A stretch of DNA of 64,000 nt from an uncultured Polaribacter sp. (GTDB lineage Bacteria; Bacteroidota; Bacteroidia; Flavobacteriales; Flavobacteriaceae), in assembly GCA_943788865.1 (NCBI GenBank), contig CALSRX010000005.1:186001-250000 (forward strand). The letters are read 5' to 3'. Shown in pieces: positions 53,930 to 63,668 of the stretch. A model generated the notes under the pieces. That model had not been told where the DNA came from. It saw only the letters and a list, made by a program, of their open reading frames with translations, and searched no databases. The position numbers and the translations under genes are program-made. Position 1 is the first letter of the stretch; every line of letters begins with the position of its first letter.

Positions 53930-55546
53930 ATGAAAATTAAGATTTTTACTACCCTTTTTTTAATAACATCTTTTGCGGTTTTTTCACAAAAAGATTCAGC
54001 TATTTTGTTTAGTGTTGATGGGGAGGCTGTTTCTGTTTTAGAATTTAAAAACGTATACCAAAAAAACTTAAATTTAATTCAAGATAAAGATCAAAAAAGT
54101 ATCAAAGAAAATTTAGATTTATACATCAACTTTAAATTGAAATTAAAAGAAGCATATCGCTTAAAATTAAATGAAACTAGCACGTATAATAGAGAGATAG
54201 AAACATACAAAAATCAATTAATTGCTCCATATTTACAAGATACAGCTTATTTGTCTAAGTTGGTAAAAGATGCATATTATAGAACAAAATACAAGGTTAA
54301 TGTTAGTCATATTTTAGTTAAAGTTTCAAGGAATGCAACACCAGCAGATACTTTAATGGCGTATAATAAAATACAAAAAGCACGAAAAGAAATACTTTCT
54401 GGCAAAGATTTTAAAAAAGTAGCACTTAGCTATTCCGACGATCAATCTGTGAAAACTAATTTTGGGAACTTAGGCTTTTTTACTGCATTTAAAATGGTGT
54501 ATCCTTTTGAAAACATAGCTTATCAAACAAAAGTGGGACAACTTTCTGAGCCTTTTAAAACGAATTATGGATATCATTTTCTTAAGGTTAATGACTTACA
54601 ATTATCTGAAGGAGAAGTTGAAGTTGCACATTTATTGATTAGAGACCAATCTAGAAGAGGGAAATATAAAATTGATAGCATTTATACGAGCTTGCAAAAT
54701 GGTGCTAATTTTGAAAAATTGGTTGTACAATATTCTGATGATAAAAGTTCGGTTTCAAAAGGAGGGAGGCTATCAAAATTTGGAGTTGGAAAAATGTTGA
54801 AACCTTTTGAAAAAGCATCCTTCAACTTGAAAAAGCCCGGAGATGTATCTATGCCTTTTACAACACAATATGGTTGGCATATTGTTAAATTTATAAAAAC
54901 CTATCCTGTTAAATCATTTAAAGAAATGAAAAATGAATTGACAGAAAAAGTTAGAACTAGCGGTGGAGCAAGAATGTCTGATTTACATGTGTTAAAGAAA
55001 TTAAAGAGTCAATATAATATTGAGGTGTTTAAAAAAGCAAAATCTGTTTTTAATTCACCAGGGATAAGAGCAGCAAAAAAGGACACTTTACAGCAAGTTC
55101 TTTTATCAATCAATGATACAAAAATTAAGCAAGAACGTTTTTTTGAATATATTATAAACAGAAGACATAAACCCGTTGATGCCCTTTTTGATGATTTTTT
55201 AAATGAGGAAATTTTTAGGTATTTTAAAGAGAATTTAAAAAACACAAATCCAGAATTCGCAAAGATCCTTAAAGAATATGAAGAAGGCCTATTGGTGTTT
55301 GATTTAATGCAGCAAAAAGTGTGGAATAAGTCGTCAAAAGACACTTTGGGATTAAAAAACTATTTTTACAAAAACAAAGCGAAGTATACGTTTAAAGATT
55401 TTTCTAAGAATAAAGGACAGGTTATGAACGATTATCAAGACTTTTTAGAAAAAAACCTGATTGCAGAATTGCGAAAAAAGCATACAGTAAAAATAAAAAA
55501 GAGTACTTTTAAAAAACTTGAAAAACAACTAAATTATAATGAATAA
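53930..55546 (+). CDS. Peptidyl-prolyl isomerase with two parvulin domains
   Basis: 538 residues with a signal peptide (FTTLFLITSFAVFSQ). After an N-terminal helical region come two PpiC-type domains: NVSHILVKVSRNATPADT with NLGFFTAFKMVYPFENIAYQ, then EVAHLLIRDQSRRG with GGRLSKFGVGKMLKPFEKAS. A long C-terminal helical region follows. This layout is that of a periplasmic SurA-like folding factor for outer-membrane proteins. It overlaps the next gene by 8 bp. Confidence 0.92.
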   Translation: MKIKIFTTLFLITSFAVFSQKDSAILFSVDGEAVSVLEFKNVYQKNLNLIQDKDQKSIKENLDLYINFKLKLKEAYRLKLNETSTYNREIETYKNQLIAPYLQDTAYLSKLVKDAYYRTKYKVNVSHILVKVSRNATPADTLMAYNKIQKARKEILSGKDFKKVALSYSDDQSVKTNFGNLGFFTAFKMVYPFENIAYQTKVGQLSEPFKTNYGYHFLKVNDLQLSEGEVEVAHLLIRDQSRRGKYKIDSIYTSLQNGANFEKLVVQYSDDKSSVSKGGRLSKFGVGKMLKPFEKASFNLKKPGDVSMPFTTQYGWHIVKFIKTYPVKSFKEMKNELTEKVRTSGGARMSDLHVLKKLKSQYNIEVFKKAKSVFNSPGIRAAKKDTLQQVLLSINDTKIKQERFFEYIINRRHKPVDALFDDFLNEEIFRYFKENLKNTNPEFAKILKEYEEGLLVFDLMQQKVWNKSSKDTLGLKNYFYKNKAKYTFKDFSKNKGQVMNDYQDFLEKNLIAELRKKHTVKIKKSTFKKLEKQLNYNE

Positions 55547-56399
55547 AAGACTTGCTTATTTTTTTCTGCTTGTAGCTTTCTCTTCCTGTCAATTTTTTGA
55601 TTTTGGTAAGAAAGAGGTTGTTCAAGAAAAACCAATAGCAAGTGTTAATAACAATTATTTATACAGAAAAGATATAGAATCATTGGTGCCAAAAAACAGC
55701 TCAAAGAACGATAGTATTTTAATTGTTAAAAGTATTATTAATAATTGGGCTATAAAAGAATTGTTAAAGCAAAAAGCTGAAGAAAACCTCACCAATGAAG
55801 AAAATCTTACCTATACTAAATTAGTGCAAGATTATAAAGTGAGTTTGTTGGTAAATGGCTATAAAGAGCGCTTAATTCAGCAGCAATTAGATACTGTAAT
55901 ATCGGAAGATGAAATAGAAGATTATTACAATTTAAATAAAAGTAATTTTCGACTAAACGAAGAGTTAATTAAAATTAAATACCTTCATTTCGGTAAAGAT
56001 TTATTAGATCAAAAAGAAATTATAAAACACTTTAAATCGGATAATTATGAAGATTTAATTGCTTTAGAAAATCAACAGATAAATTTCAAAGAAATTAACC
56101 TCAACGATTCTATTTGGATTAAATTAGAAGATGTTTTGTTAAAAATTCCAAAATTTAAAGAAGAACCTAAAGAATATTTGTTAAAAAAATCAAAATACCT
56201 ACAAAAAGAAGATTCTTTAGGGTTATATTTGGTGGCTGTAAAAGATGTTTTAAAAAGGAATGATATAGCGCCTATAAATTATATCACTCCAACCATAAAA
56301 CAACTGATTTTACACAAAAGAAAATTAGAATTAATTAGAGATATAGAAAAAACGTTAATCAACGATGCAATACAGAACAAAAATTTTAAAGAGTATTAA
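55539..56399 (+). CDS. SurA/PpiC-like chaperone lipoprotein lacking a parvulin domain
   Basis: 286 residues with a lipoprotein signal (AYFFLLVAFSSC). IASVNNNYLYRKDIESLVPK starts a SurA N-like helical domain, followed by DEIEDYYNLNKSNFRLNEEL, the connector normally leading into a parvulin domain. The parvulin signature itself (HIL...GG.LG) is not found, so it is probably a chaperone without isomerase activity. Sandwiched between two parvulin proteins, with overlaps of 8 and 35 bp, it probably works with them at the periplasm. Confidence 0.75.
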   Translation: MNKRLAYFFLLVAFSSCQFFDFGKKEVVQEKPIASVNNNYLYRKDIESLVPKNSSKNDSILIVKSIINNWAIKELLKQKAEENLTNEENLTYTKLVQDYKVSLLVNGYKERLIQQQLDTVISEDEIEDYYNLNKSNFRLNEELIKIKYLHFGKDLLDQKEIIKHFKSDNYEDLIALENQQINFKEINLNDSIWIKLEDVLLKIPKFKEEPKEYLLKKSKYLQKEDSLGLYLVAVKDVLKRNDIAPINYITPTIKQLILHKRKLELIRDIEKTLINDAIQNKNFKEY

Positions 56400-57741
56400 T
56401 AATCCAGCTTTTATTTTTATCATGGCTTTGTTTTCAGTAACTGCACAAGCACAGATGAATAAAATTGATGGAGTAGATGTTGTAATAGGAAAAAATGTAG
56501 TATTAAGTTCAGATATTGCAAAATTTAAACTTGATATAGAACAACGTAGCGAAGGGAAAATTAAGATTTCTGATTGTGAAATGTTAGAACAATTGATGCT
56601 TCAAAAATTGCTTTCACATCATGCGGTTATTGATAGTGTTTTAGTTACAGAAGCTGAAGTAAATTCTGCTGTAGACAGAAACTTAGCTTTTTTTACACAA
56701 GAGTTTGGTTCTATTGAAAAGGTTGTTAAGCAATATGGGTTTAACGATTTAAATGATTTAAGAACAGAACTTTTTAGTATTGAAAAAGAAAACGTTTTAG
56801 TTAGAAAAGAACAAGAAAAAATTAATGAAGGTGTTGATATTACTCCAGAAGAGGTTAGAATTTATTACAATGGCTTAAAAGAGAAAAATGAGCTTCCTGA
56901 GTTTCAAGCAGAAATTGAAATATCTCAAATTGTTATTTATGCAGAACCAACTGAAGAAGAAAACAATAGAATCATTAATAAACTAACTGAACTTAAAAAA
57001 GAAATAGAAGGGGGAGCAAGTTTTAAAATGAAAGCCGTTTTGAATTCTGATGACCCAACAGCAACTCAAAATGGTGGTCAATTAGAGGTTACAAAAGAAA
57101 GTCAGTTTATCAAAGAATTTAAAGAGGTGGCTTTTTCATTAGATGTGGGTCAAGTTTCAGAACCCTTTAAGACATTGTTTGGATATCACATAATTCAATT
57201 ACATCAAGTAAAAGGAAAAACTAGAATTGTTTCTCATATTTTAATGCAACCAGAAATCTTAGAATCTAAAGTTCAAGAAGCAAAAGAGAAAATTGAAAAA
57301 ATTAGAAAAGAAATTATTGAAGGAAAAATAACTTTTGAAGAAGCTGTAGCAAAATATTCTGAAGATAAAGACACAAAAAATAGTGGAGGAATGATTGTAA
57401 ACCCATATACAAATGAAACTCGTTTTGATTTGACAAGAATGGATCCTTCATTATATGATAAAGTAATCAACACCAAAAAAGGAGAAATTACAGAGGCTTT
57501 TTATGATGAAACTCAGCAAAATGAGAAAATGTACAAAATCATTTTAATGAAAGATAGAACGCTTACTCATAAAGCAGATTTGGTAAATGATTATGTAAAA
57601 GTTCAGAAATTGGCATTGCAAAAGAAAAAAGAAGAGAACATTACTAAATGGTCTAAGAATAAAATAAAAGATACTTATATTAAAATTAGTGATAAATACG
57701 ATAAATGTGAGTATCAAAGAAATTGGAGAAAAGAAAACTAG
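56365..57741 (+). CDS. surA: SurA-type peptidyl-prolyl isomerase
   Basis: 458 residues with a signal peptide (FIFIMALFSVTAQAQ) preceded by a basic segment. The SurA N-domain (IDGVDVVIGKNVVLSSDIAK) is followed by two parvulin modules: EIEISQIVIYAEPTEEENN with QNGGQLEVTK, and RIVSHILMQPEI with KNSGGMIVNPYTNETRFD. SurA escorts outer-membrane barrels across the periplasm. The start overlaps the previous gene by 35 bp. The MoxR gene follows after 6 bp. Confidence 0.9.
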   Translation: MQYRTKILKSINNPAFIFIMALFSVTAQAQMNKIDGVDVVIGKNVVLSSDIAKFKLDIEQRSEGKIKISDCEMLEQLMLQKLLSHHAVIDSVLVTEAEVNSAVDRNLAFFTQEFGSIEKVVKQYGFNDLNDLRTELFSIEKENVLVRKEQEKINEGVDITPEEVRIYYNGLKEKNELPEFQAEIEISQIVIYAEPTEEENNRIINKLTELKKEIEGGASFKMKAVLNSDDPTATQNGGQLEVTKESQFIKEFKEVAFSLDVGQVSEPFKTLFGYHIIQLHQVKGKTRIVSHILMQPEILESKVQEAKEKIEKIRKEIIEGKITFEEAVAKYSEDKDTKNSGGMIVNPYTNETRFDLTRMDPSLYDKVINTKKGEITEAFYDETQQNEKMYKIILMKDRTLTHKADLVNDYVKVQKLALQKKKEENITKWSKNKIKDTYIKISDKYDKCEYQRNWRKEN

Positions 57742-57747
57742 TAATTA

Positions 57748-58701
57748 ATGTCTGATGTAGCTGCAATTGAACAATTAGTAGAAAAAACAAATCTGCTAAA
57801 AAAAGAAATTTCAAAAGTAATTGTTGGGCAAGCAGATGCAGTTAATTTTGTATTGCTTTCTGTTTTTTGTGGAGGACACTCTCTTTTAATTGGAGTGCCA
57901 GGTTTGGCAAAAACATTATTAGTTCACACTGTTTCTGATGCGTTGGGATTGAACTTTAAAAGGATTCAATTTACACCAGATTTAATGCCTTCAGATATTT
58001 TAGGAAGTGAAATTTTAGACGAAAACAGAAAATTCACTTTTATAAAAGGACCTATTTTTAGCAATATTATTTTAGCAGATGAAATTAATAGAACTCCACC
58101 AAAAACTCAAGCAGCCTTATTAGAAGCAATGCAAGAGCGTTCTGTTACTGTTGCCGGACATCATTATAAATTAGATTTGCCTTTTTATGTATTGGCTACT
58201 CAAAATCCAATTGAGCAAGAAGGAACGTATCCTTTACCAGAAGCTCAATTAGATCGATTTATGTTTTCTATTAACTTAGAATATCCATCTTTTAAAGAGG
58301 AAGTAGAAGTAGTTAAGAACACTACTTCAAATGATTTTGAAAAAGTAAATTCAGTTTTTACAGGAACAGAGATTATAGAGATTCAACATTTAATTAGAAA
58401 AATTCCTGTTGCAGATAATGTAGTTGAATATGCTGTTTCTTTGGTTAGTAAAACGAGACCAAATGCAGAAAACACAACTGATTTTATCAACAACTACATA
58501 GATTGGGGAGCAGGGCCAAGAGCGTCTCAAAACTTAATTTTAGCGGCTAAAGCACATGCTGCAATTAATGGAAAGTTTTCTCCAGACATTGAAGATGTAA
58601 AAGCAGTAGCAATTCCTATTTTATCACACAGAGTTGTAAAAAATTACAAAGCAGAAGCAGAAGGAATTACCATTGCTGAAATAATTAAAAGCCTGTTATA
58701 A
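57748..58701 (+). CDS. MoxR-family AAA+ ATPase
   Basis: 317 residues. Walker A is LLIGVPGLAKTLLVH, Walker B is IILADEINRTPPKTQAALLE, and sensor 1 is VLATQNPIEQEGTYPLPEAQ with the arginine finger in LDRFMF. MoxR ATPases act as chaperones for the maturation of von Willebrand-factor-domain proteins. No VWA or DUF58 gene follows here, which is unusual; in many Bacteroidetes it leads a Bat operon. It ends the surA operon, and its stop abuts the stop of the convergent fucosidase. Confidence 0.9.
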   Translation: MSDVAAIEQLVEKTNLLKKEISKVIVGQADAVNFVLLSVFCGGHSLLIGVPGLAKTLLVHTVSDALGLNFKRIQFTPDLMPSDILGSEILDENRKFTFIKGPIFSNIILADEINRTPPKTQAALLEAMQERSVTVAGHHYKLDLPFYVLATQNPIEQEGTYPLPEAQLDRFMFSINLEYPSFKEEVEVVKNTTSNDFEKVNSVFTGTEIIEIQHLIRKIPVADNVVEYAVSLVSKTRPNAENTTDFINNYIDWGAGPRASQNLILAAKAHAAINGKFSPDIEDVKAVAIPILSHRVVKNYKAEAEGITIAEIIKSLL

Positions 58702-60039
58702 TTAATTACTTTCTATGGCTTTAACTTCTTCACGGTATAAGTCAATTTTACCATTTAAAAGAATTGCTATTACAGTAACATCTTTATCTTGAGCTTTTTC
58801 TGGTAGATCTATATATAACAAGCCAGGAACATTGCTCCAATATTGTTTACCAACTACTTTATGAGTTAATTTAGTACCATTACCAACCACCCAAATTCTA
58901 TTTACTTTATTCTTTAATCCTTTAATTAACAAGGAGCCATTAGGTTTGTTGTCAACATATAAATACAAGGTAGTTTTATCTTTGGATAAAGTGGTATACC
59001 CATTGAAATGTCCATGCGGAATTCCAGCTCTGGTGCCATAAATAGCTTCTTTATGTTTGTTAGTCCAACGTCCAATTCCCTTTAGAATAGTTACTTGTTC
59101 TTCAGGAATGGTTCCGTCTGGTTTAGGAGCGATGTCTAGCAATAAATTTCCCCCCATACTAATGCAGTCTACAAAAATTCTTATCAATTGATTGACTGTT
59201 TTGTAATTTGTGTCATTTGGTTGATAGCCCCAAGAATTATTCATGGTCATGCACAATTCCCAAAAATCACTTAAAGGCTTTGTTATTGGCACGCCTTGCT
59301 CTGGCGTTGCATAATCACCATACCCTTGTAATCTAGAATTGATAAATGTATTTGGATTCTTTTTTAGAAGTAATTGTCTAATTTCTTTTGCTTTCCATTT
59401 TTCAGCAGGCTGTTCCCAATCACCATCAAACCAATACAAATCTGGATTGAATTTTGTCAGCTCATTTAATTGTCCAAAATTAAATTTTGTAAACGCATCC
59501 CATTTTTTATCGTCTTTAGTGTATTTGGTTTTAGTTTTTGTAAAATTAGGGTAATCTGGATGCGACCAATCTAGTAATGAAAAATACAATCCAACTTTTA
59601 TGTTTTCTTTCCGAACGGCATTTACAAATGGAGTGATTAGATCTTTTTTTGCTGGAGTTTTTTTAACAACACTTAAGTCGTTTTGTTTTGTGTTCCAAAG
59701 CGCAACTCCATCGTGATGTTTAGTTGTAATTACTGTGTATTTTGCTCCACTTTCTTTAATGAGCTTTGCCCACTTTTTAGGGTTGTAATTTTTAGCTGTA
59801 AATCCGTTTAACTGTTTCATATAATCTGTATATGAAATGTAATTATTGTAAAAAGACCAAGATTCATCGATACCATTAACAGCGTATATTCCCCAGTGAA
59901 TAAAAATTCCCAGTTTTGCATCTTTAAACCATACCAATCTTTCTTCTTTAGGAATCTCTTTAGATTGTCCAAATGATTGAAAAGGCAGATGTAATAAGAG
60001 TGTAATTAGAACAATTAGAATTTTCTTGTGAGAATTCAT
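58702..60039 (-). CDS. GH29 alpha-L-fucosidase, secreted
   Basis: 445 residues with a signal peptide (LIVLITLLLHLPFQSFGQ type). WFKDAKLGIFIHWGIYAV, AKYTVITTKHHDGVALW and NPDLYWFDGDWEQ mark the GH29 barrel, with the nucleophile Asp near residue 205. NTFINSRLQGYGDYATPEQG may hold the acid/base Glu. A C-terminal beta-sandwich follows. It removes terminal fucose from glycans. No SusCD pair, sulfatase or other CAZyme is adjacent. Confidence 0.93.
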   Translation of the reverse strand: MNSHKKILIVLITLLLHLPFQSFGQSKEIPKEERLVWFKDAKLGIFIHWGIYAVNGIDESWSFYNNYISYTDYMKQLNGFTAKNYNPKKWAKLIKESGAKYTVITTKHHDGVALWNTKQNDLSVVKKTPAKKDLITPFVNAVRKENIKVGLYFSLLDWSHPDYPNFTKTKTKYTKDDKKWDAFTKFNFGQLNELTKFNPDLYWFDGDWEQPAEKWKAKEIRQLLLKKNPNTFINSRLQGYGDYATPEQGVPITKPLSDFWELCMTMNNSWGYQPNDTNYKTVNQLIRIFVDCISMGGNLLLDIAPKPDGTIPEEQVTILKGIGRWTNKHKEAIYGTRAGIPHGHFNGYTTLSKDKTTLYLYVDNKPNGSLLIKGLKNKVNRIWVVGNGTKLTHKVVGKQYWSNVPGLLYIDLPEKAQDKDVTVIAILLNGKIDLYREEVKAIESN

Positions 60040-60061
60040 TTAAATAAATGATTTAAAAATA

Positions 60062-60604
60062 TTACTCAATATACTCAAAAAAACTAAACACATTTCCTCC
60101 ATACTTTTTAGAATAACTAAAATTTGGATGTGAAGAGATATCGGTGTGCTTAGAATGCTCTATAATTAACAGCCCATCTTCATTTAAAAGAGCTCTATCA
60201 AAAATGATTTGAGCTACTTTTAAAAACTGCTCCGTTTCAAAGTTGTAAGGAGGGTCTGCAAAAATAACATCTGCTTTTAAAGGTGTTTTTTCTAAAAACT
60301 TATAGACATCACTCTTGTAGGTGTTTATGCTTAAATCGAGCTCTTTAGAGATGCTATTGATGTATTTTACACAACCAAAGTGCTGATCTATGCTGTAAAT
60401 GTTTTGAGTACCTCTAGAGGCAAATTCAAAACTAATATTTCCTGTTCCTGCAAATAAATCAATTACTGTAAGGTTCTCAAAATAATAGTTGTTGTTAAGG
60501 ATATTAAACAAAGATTCCTTTGCCATATCTGTTGTAGGTCTTACGGGTAAATTTTTAGGAGCAGATAATCTTTTTCCTTTGTGTTTTCCAGAGATAATTC
60601 GCAT
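60062..60604 (-). CDS. rsmD: 16S rRNA guanine-966 N2-methyltransferase
   Basis: 180 residues, the family length. RIISGKHKGKRLSAPKNLPV, VRPTTDMAKESLFNIL, VIDLFAGTGNISFEFASRG (SAM-binding motif I) and ADVIFADPPYNFE (catalytic DPPY) are all present. It methylates G966 of 16S rRNA during 30S assembly. Its start abuts the DUF3822 stop, so the two are one transcript. Confidence 0.95.
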   Translation of the reverse strand: MRIISGKHKGKRLSAPKNLPVRPTTDMAKESLFNILNNNYYFENLTVIDLFAGTGNISFEFASRGTQNIYSIDQHFGCVKYINSISKELDLSINTYKSDVYKFLEKTPLKADVIFADPPYNFETEQFLKVAQIIFDRALLNEDGLLIIEHSKHTDISSHPNFSYSKKYGGNVFSFFEYIE

Positions 60605-61441
60605 TTAAGGAAGTGTTGTGTAATGTGAATGATTTGAGATGTCTTTGTCTTGATCAAAAAAAGGAATGTCTAGATTGATAAAATCAACATTTCTAACATA
60701 TTGATAGGTGATATGATAGATTTCTGAGTCTTTTTCAACATCGCCAATAAAGTATAATAAAAACTTTTCTGGATTTAATTTTAATTGCTCAGCAGTAAAC
60801 AAAATGTAATAAATAAAATCTTCTTTGGTGTTGTATGAAAAAGAATTGTAAAACAATAGTTTTGAGTTTTCTATGACAACAATGTCAAAACTTGTTTCAG
60901 CAACATTTACAAAAAATTGTTTTTCAGAATTGTTTTTTGAATGCAATATTAATTTATCGATTAACACTGTTGAATAGTGTTTGTATTCAAATTCGCCAAA
61001 CTGTTGAAAAAAGAAGTTATTTATATTTATATATGGAACGTAAACGTTTTTAATGTCTAATTGAGACAAGCTATCAAAAGCAATGAAATCGTTTGTAAGC
61101 GTTTTTATATTATATTCTAAATACACCTTTAGTTCATTTTCATTAAATAATGGTGTAGGAACGAGTGTAGATAAATTATTTTGATGAATTACGGTAACTG
61201 TATCAAAGTCTTGTTTTAATGCCTTAAAATCGTTGAATAATTCTTCAATTTTTGAGAGTAGCAATTCTGGAGTTGCTATAGGCTCTTCAAAAGTGTGTGT
61301 CGTGAAATGCTGAATTTCTTTTGTAATAGAATTAGAAATACAAAAAGAAAATCCACCCAAACTAAATTGGATGGATACATCTTTACTATAAGTATCTTTT
61401 GTAATTTTATTTATCGTTTTTTGCACTTTCGTTTTTGTCAT
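60605..61441 (-). CDS. DUF3822 family protein
   Basis: 278 residues. The start SIQFSLGGFSFCISNSITKE and middle VNVAETSFDIVVIENSKLLF show two actin/ASKHA-like repeats, as in the DUF3822 family conserved beside rsmD in Bacteroidetes. Function unknown. It overlaps the upstream gene by 35 bp and abuts rsmD, giving a three-gene operon. Confidence 0.85.
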   Translation of the reverse strand: MTKTKVQKTINKITKDTYSKDVSIQFSLGGFSFCISNSITKEIQHFTTHTFEEPIATPELLLSKIEELFNDFKALKQDFDTVTVIHQNNLSTLVPTPLFNENELKVYLEYNIKTLTNDFIAFDSLSQLDIKNVYVPYININNFFFQQFGEFEYKHYSTVLIDKLILHSKNNSEKQFFVNVAETSFDIVVIENSKLLFYNSFSYNTKEDFIYYILFTAEQLKLNPEKFLLYFIGDVEKDSEIYHITYQYVRNVDFINLDIPFFDQDKDISNHSHYTTLP

Positions 61442-62171
61442 AAGATGGTGGCCAGTTACCTCCAGTTGTTACTTCGTTTAAAGATCCAACAGAAATAAAT
61501 TCACCTTTAATTTCATCTGAAGTATTTGCTTCTAATTCTTGTTTAATCAAAGAAGCATCCATTCCTTTTAAAACATCCGATTTATTTGCTTTTGCAAAAA
61601 ATACATCAACTTGTACATTAAATTTATCAACCATTCCAATTTCTAAAGAAAACTCTTTATCAGTTCCAGGAACTTTTGCCATGTTTTTGTATTCTCTTCC
61701 AGTAAATCTTGTTAAAACAGGTTCGTAACCAATAGTATCAGTTACCCTTTTTTCAACATCTACCATAATCGGTTGCCACTTTGTCCCTTTATTTACTTTT
61801 TCTACAACAGTTGTTGTGTTTGTTAAAGCTAGTTGTGCCGTGTCAACAAATTGAATTAAACCACTAATGCTTTTAGAATATTTACCAGTAACTTCTTTAT
61901 GAGCTATTTGTGCGTCTCTAATCATTTTTAACTGATCAATAACTTTTTCGTAAACAACTTTTTTGTTTTTATGAAAATTAATTGGTTTCATAACACCATC
62001 ATATATTTTCCACGTTAAGAATATTGCTAATACAAGCAATAAGATAGATACCACAGGTTTTAACTTTAACGGAAGGTATTTTACAATTAAAAATGCAACA
62101 GCACCAGTAATAATAATAGCGGCAATAATAGTAATTAACATTAGTATAGTTTTTAAAATGATTATTCGCAA
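61407..62171 (-). CDS. Membrane-anchored protein of unknown function
   Basis: 254 residues. Two hydrophobic helices near the N-terminus (ITIIAAIIITGAVAFLIVKY and PVVSILLLVLAIFLTWKIY) precede a soluble part with a coiled or helical stretch, VIDQLKMIRDAQIAHKEVTG, resembling type IV pilin-like or helical periplasmic segments. The rest is beta-rich and ends in a charged tail. Operon with DUF3822 and rsmD. I do not recognise a function. The segment NWPPSYDKNESAKN at the end overlaps the DUF3822 start. Confidence 0.65.
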   Translation of the reverse strand: MRIIILKTILMLITIIAAIIITGAVAFLIVKYLPLKLKPVVSILLLVLAIFLTWKIYDGVMKPINFHKNKKVVYEKVIDQLKMIRDAQIAHKEVTGKYSKSISGLIQFVDTAQLALTNTTTVVEKVNKGTKWQPIMVDVEKRVTDTIGYEPVLTRFTGREYKNMAKVPGTDKEFSLEIGMVDKFNVQVDVFFAKANKSDVLKGMDASLIKQELEANTSDEIKGEFISVGSLNEVTTGGNWPPSYDKNESAKNDK

Positions 62172-62243
62172 ATCTACAATTTTTTTTTAATGATAAAAAT
62201 TTTTATGCATAAATCAATTCCTATCTTTGAGATTTGAATTTAT

Positions 62244-63668
62244 ATGATTAAAATAAAAGCAGATTTTTATAAAGAACTTCTTCAAAAGTTTCCTTTTGAG
62301 CCAACAATTAAACAACAAAAATTATTAAATGAGTTGTCTAATTTTATATTTGATGACAATAATCGTGCCTTATTCTTATTAAAAGGATATGCTGGTACAG
62401 GTAAAACGACAACAATTAGTACGGTTGTAAACTCTTTATGGAAAGTTGGTAAGAAGGCAGTTTTATTAGCGCCTACGGGGAGAGCAGCAAAAGTAATCTC
62501 TGGATATTCTAAAAAACAGGCTTTTACCATTCATAAAAAAATATACTTTCCAAAAAAACAACAAAATGGTTCTGTAGATTTTGTAATACAACCCAATAAG
62601 CACACCAATACAATATTTATTATTGATGAAGCATCAATGATACCAGATAGACCTAGCAATGCAAAACTATTTGAAACTGGTTCGTTACTAGATGATTTAA
62701 TGAATTATGTGTATGCTGGAAAAAACTGTAAAATTATTTTTATTGGTGACACAGCCCAATTACCACCTGTAAAACTAAATGTGAGTCCAGCTTTAGAAGC
62801 AAAAACGTTGGAATTAGAATATCAAAAAGAGGTTACAGAAATAGAATTAGATGAAGTAATGCGTCAGCATGAGAACTCGGGAATTCTAGCAAACGCTACT
62901 TATTTAAGAATGCTTATCATGCATAAGTCAACAGATTTTCAATTCGACTTAAATTTTCCAGACATTATCCGCTTGATTGATGGCTATGATATTGAAGACG
63001 CAATAAATTCTGCCTACGATAATATTGGAGTAGAAGATACAGCATTTATTGTTCGTTCAAATAAAAGAGCCAACTTATACAATCAACAAATAAGAACTAA
63101 AATCAGAGGACAAGAAAATGAGATATCTGCCGGAGATTATGTCATGGTTGTAAAAAACAATTATTACTGGCTTCAAGATTCTTCTGAAGCAGGTTTTATT
63201 GCCAATGGTGATATTTGTGAAATAACTAGACTTAACGCAATAAAAGAATTGTACGGTTTTCGATTTGCAGAAGTAGAAGTAAGAATGATCGATTATCCAA
63301 ATCAAAAACCCTTTGAAACTGTTTTAATATTAGACACCCTTTCTAGTGAATCTCCTTCTTTAAGCTATGAAGAATCCAATAAATTGTATCAAGCAGTTAA
63401 AGAAGATTTTATACATGAAAAATCTAAATACAAACAATTACTTGCTATAAAAAAAAACAAATACTTTAATGCCTTACAAGTTAAATTTTCATATGCCATG
63501 ACCTGTCATAAATCACAAGGTGGGCAATGGAAAACTGTTTTTGTAGAGCAGCCTTATTTGCCTGATGGAATTGATGTTGAATATTTGCGATGGTTATATA
63601 CAGCGATCACCAGAGCAGAAGAAAAGCTGTATTTAATAGGTTTTAAAGATGATTATTTTACAGATTAA
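62244..63668 (+). CDS. RecD-like ATP-dependent DNA helicase (SF1B)
   Basis: 474 residues. Walker A is LKGYAGTGKTTTISTV, the motif Ia region VLLAPTGRAAKVISGYSKKQ, Walker B FIIDEASMI, motif III IFIGDTAQLPPV, motif IV VRSNKRANLYNQQIR and motifs V-VI FSYAMTCHKSQGGQWKTVFV with LYTAITRAEEKLYLIGF. This is a small RecD2/Dda-like 5'-3' helicase without an N-terminal extension. RecBCD partners are absent. It probably works in replication restart or repair. Its stop overlaps that of the next gene on the other strand. Confidence 0.9.
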   Translation: MIKIKADFYKELLQKFPFEPTIKQQKLLNELSNFIFDDNNRALFLLKGYAGTGKTTTISTVVNSLWKVGKKAVLLAPTGRAAKVISGYSKKQAFTIHKKIYFPKKQQNGSVDFVIQPNKHTNTIFIIDEASMIPDRPSNAKLFETGSLLDDLMNYVYAGKNCKIIFIGDTAQLPPVKLNVSPALEAKTLELEYQKEVTEIELDEVMRQHENSGILANATYLRMLIMHKSTDFQFDLNFPDIIRLIDGYDIEDAINSAYDNIGVEDTAFIVRSNKRANLYNQQIRTKIRGQENEISAGDYVMVVKNNYYWLQDSSEAGFIANGDICEITRLNAIKELYGFRFAEVEVRMIDYPNQKPFETVLILDTLSSESPSLSYEESNKLYQAVKEDFIHEKSKYKQLLAIKKNKYFNALQVKFSYAMTCHKSQGGQWKTVFVEQPYLPDGIDVEYLRWLYTAITRAEEKLYLIGFKDDYFTD

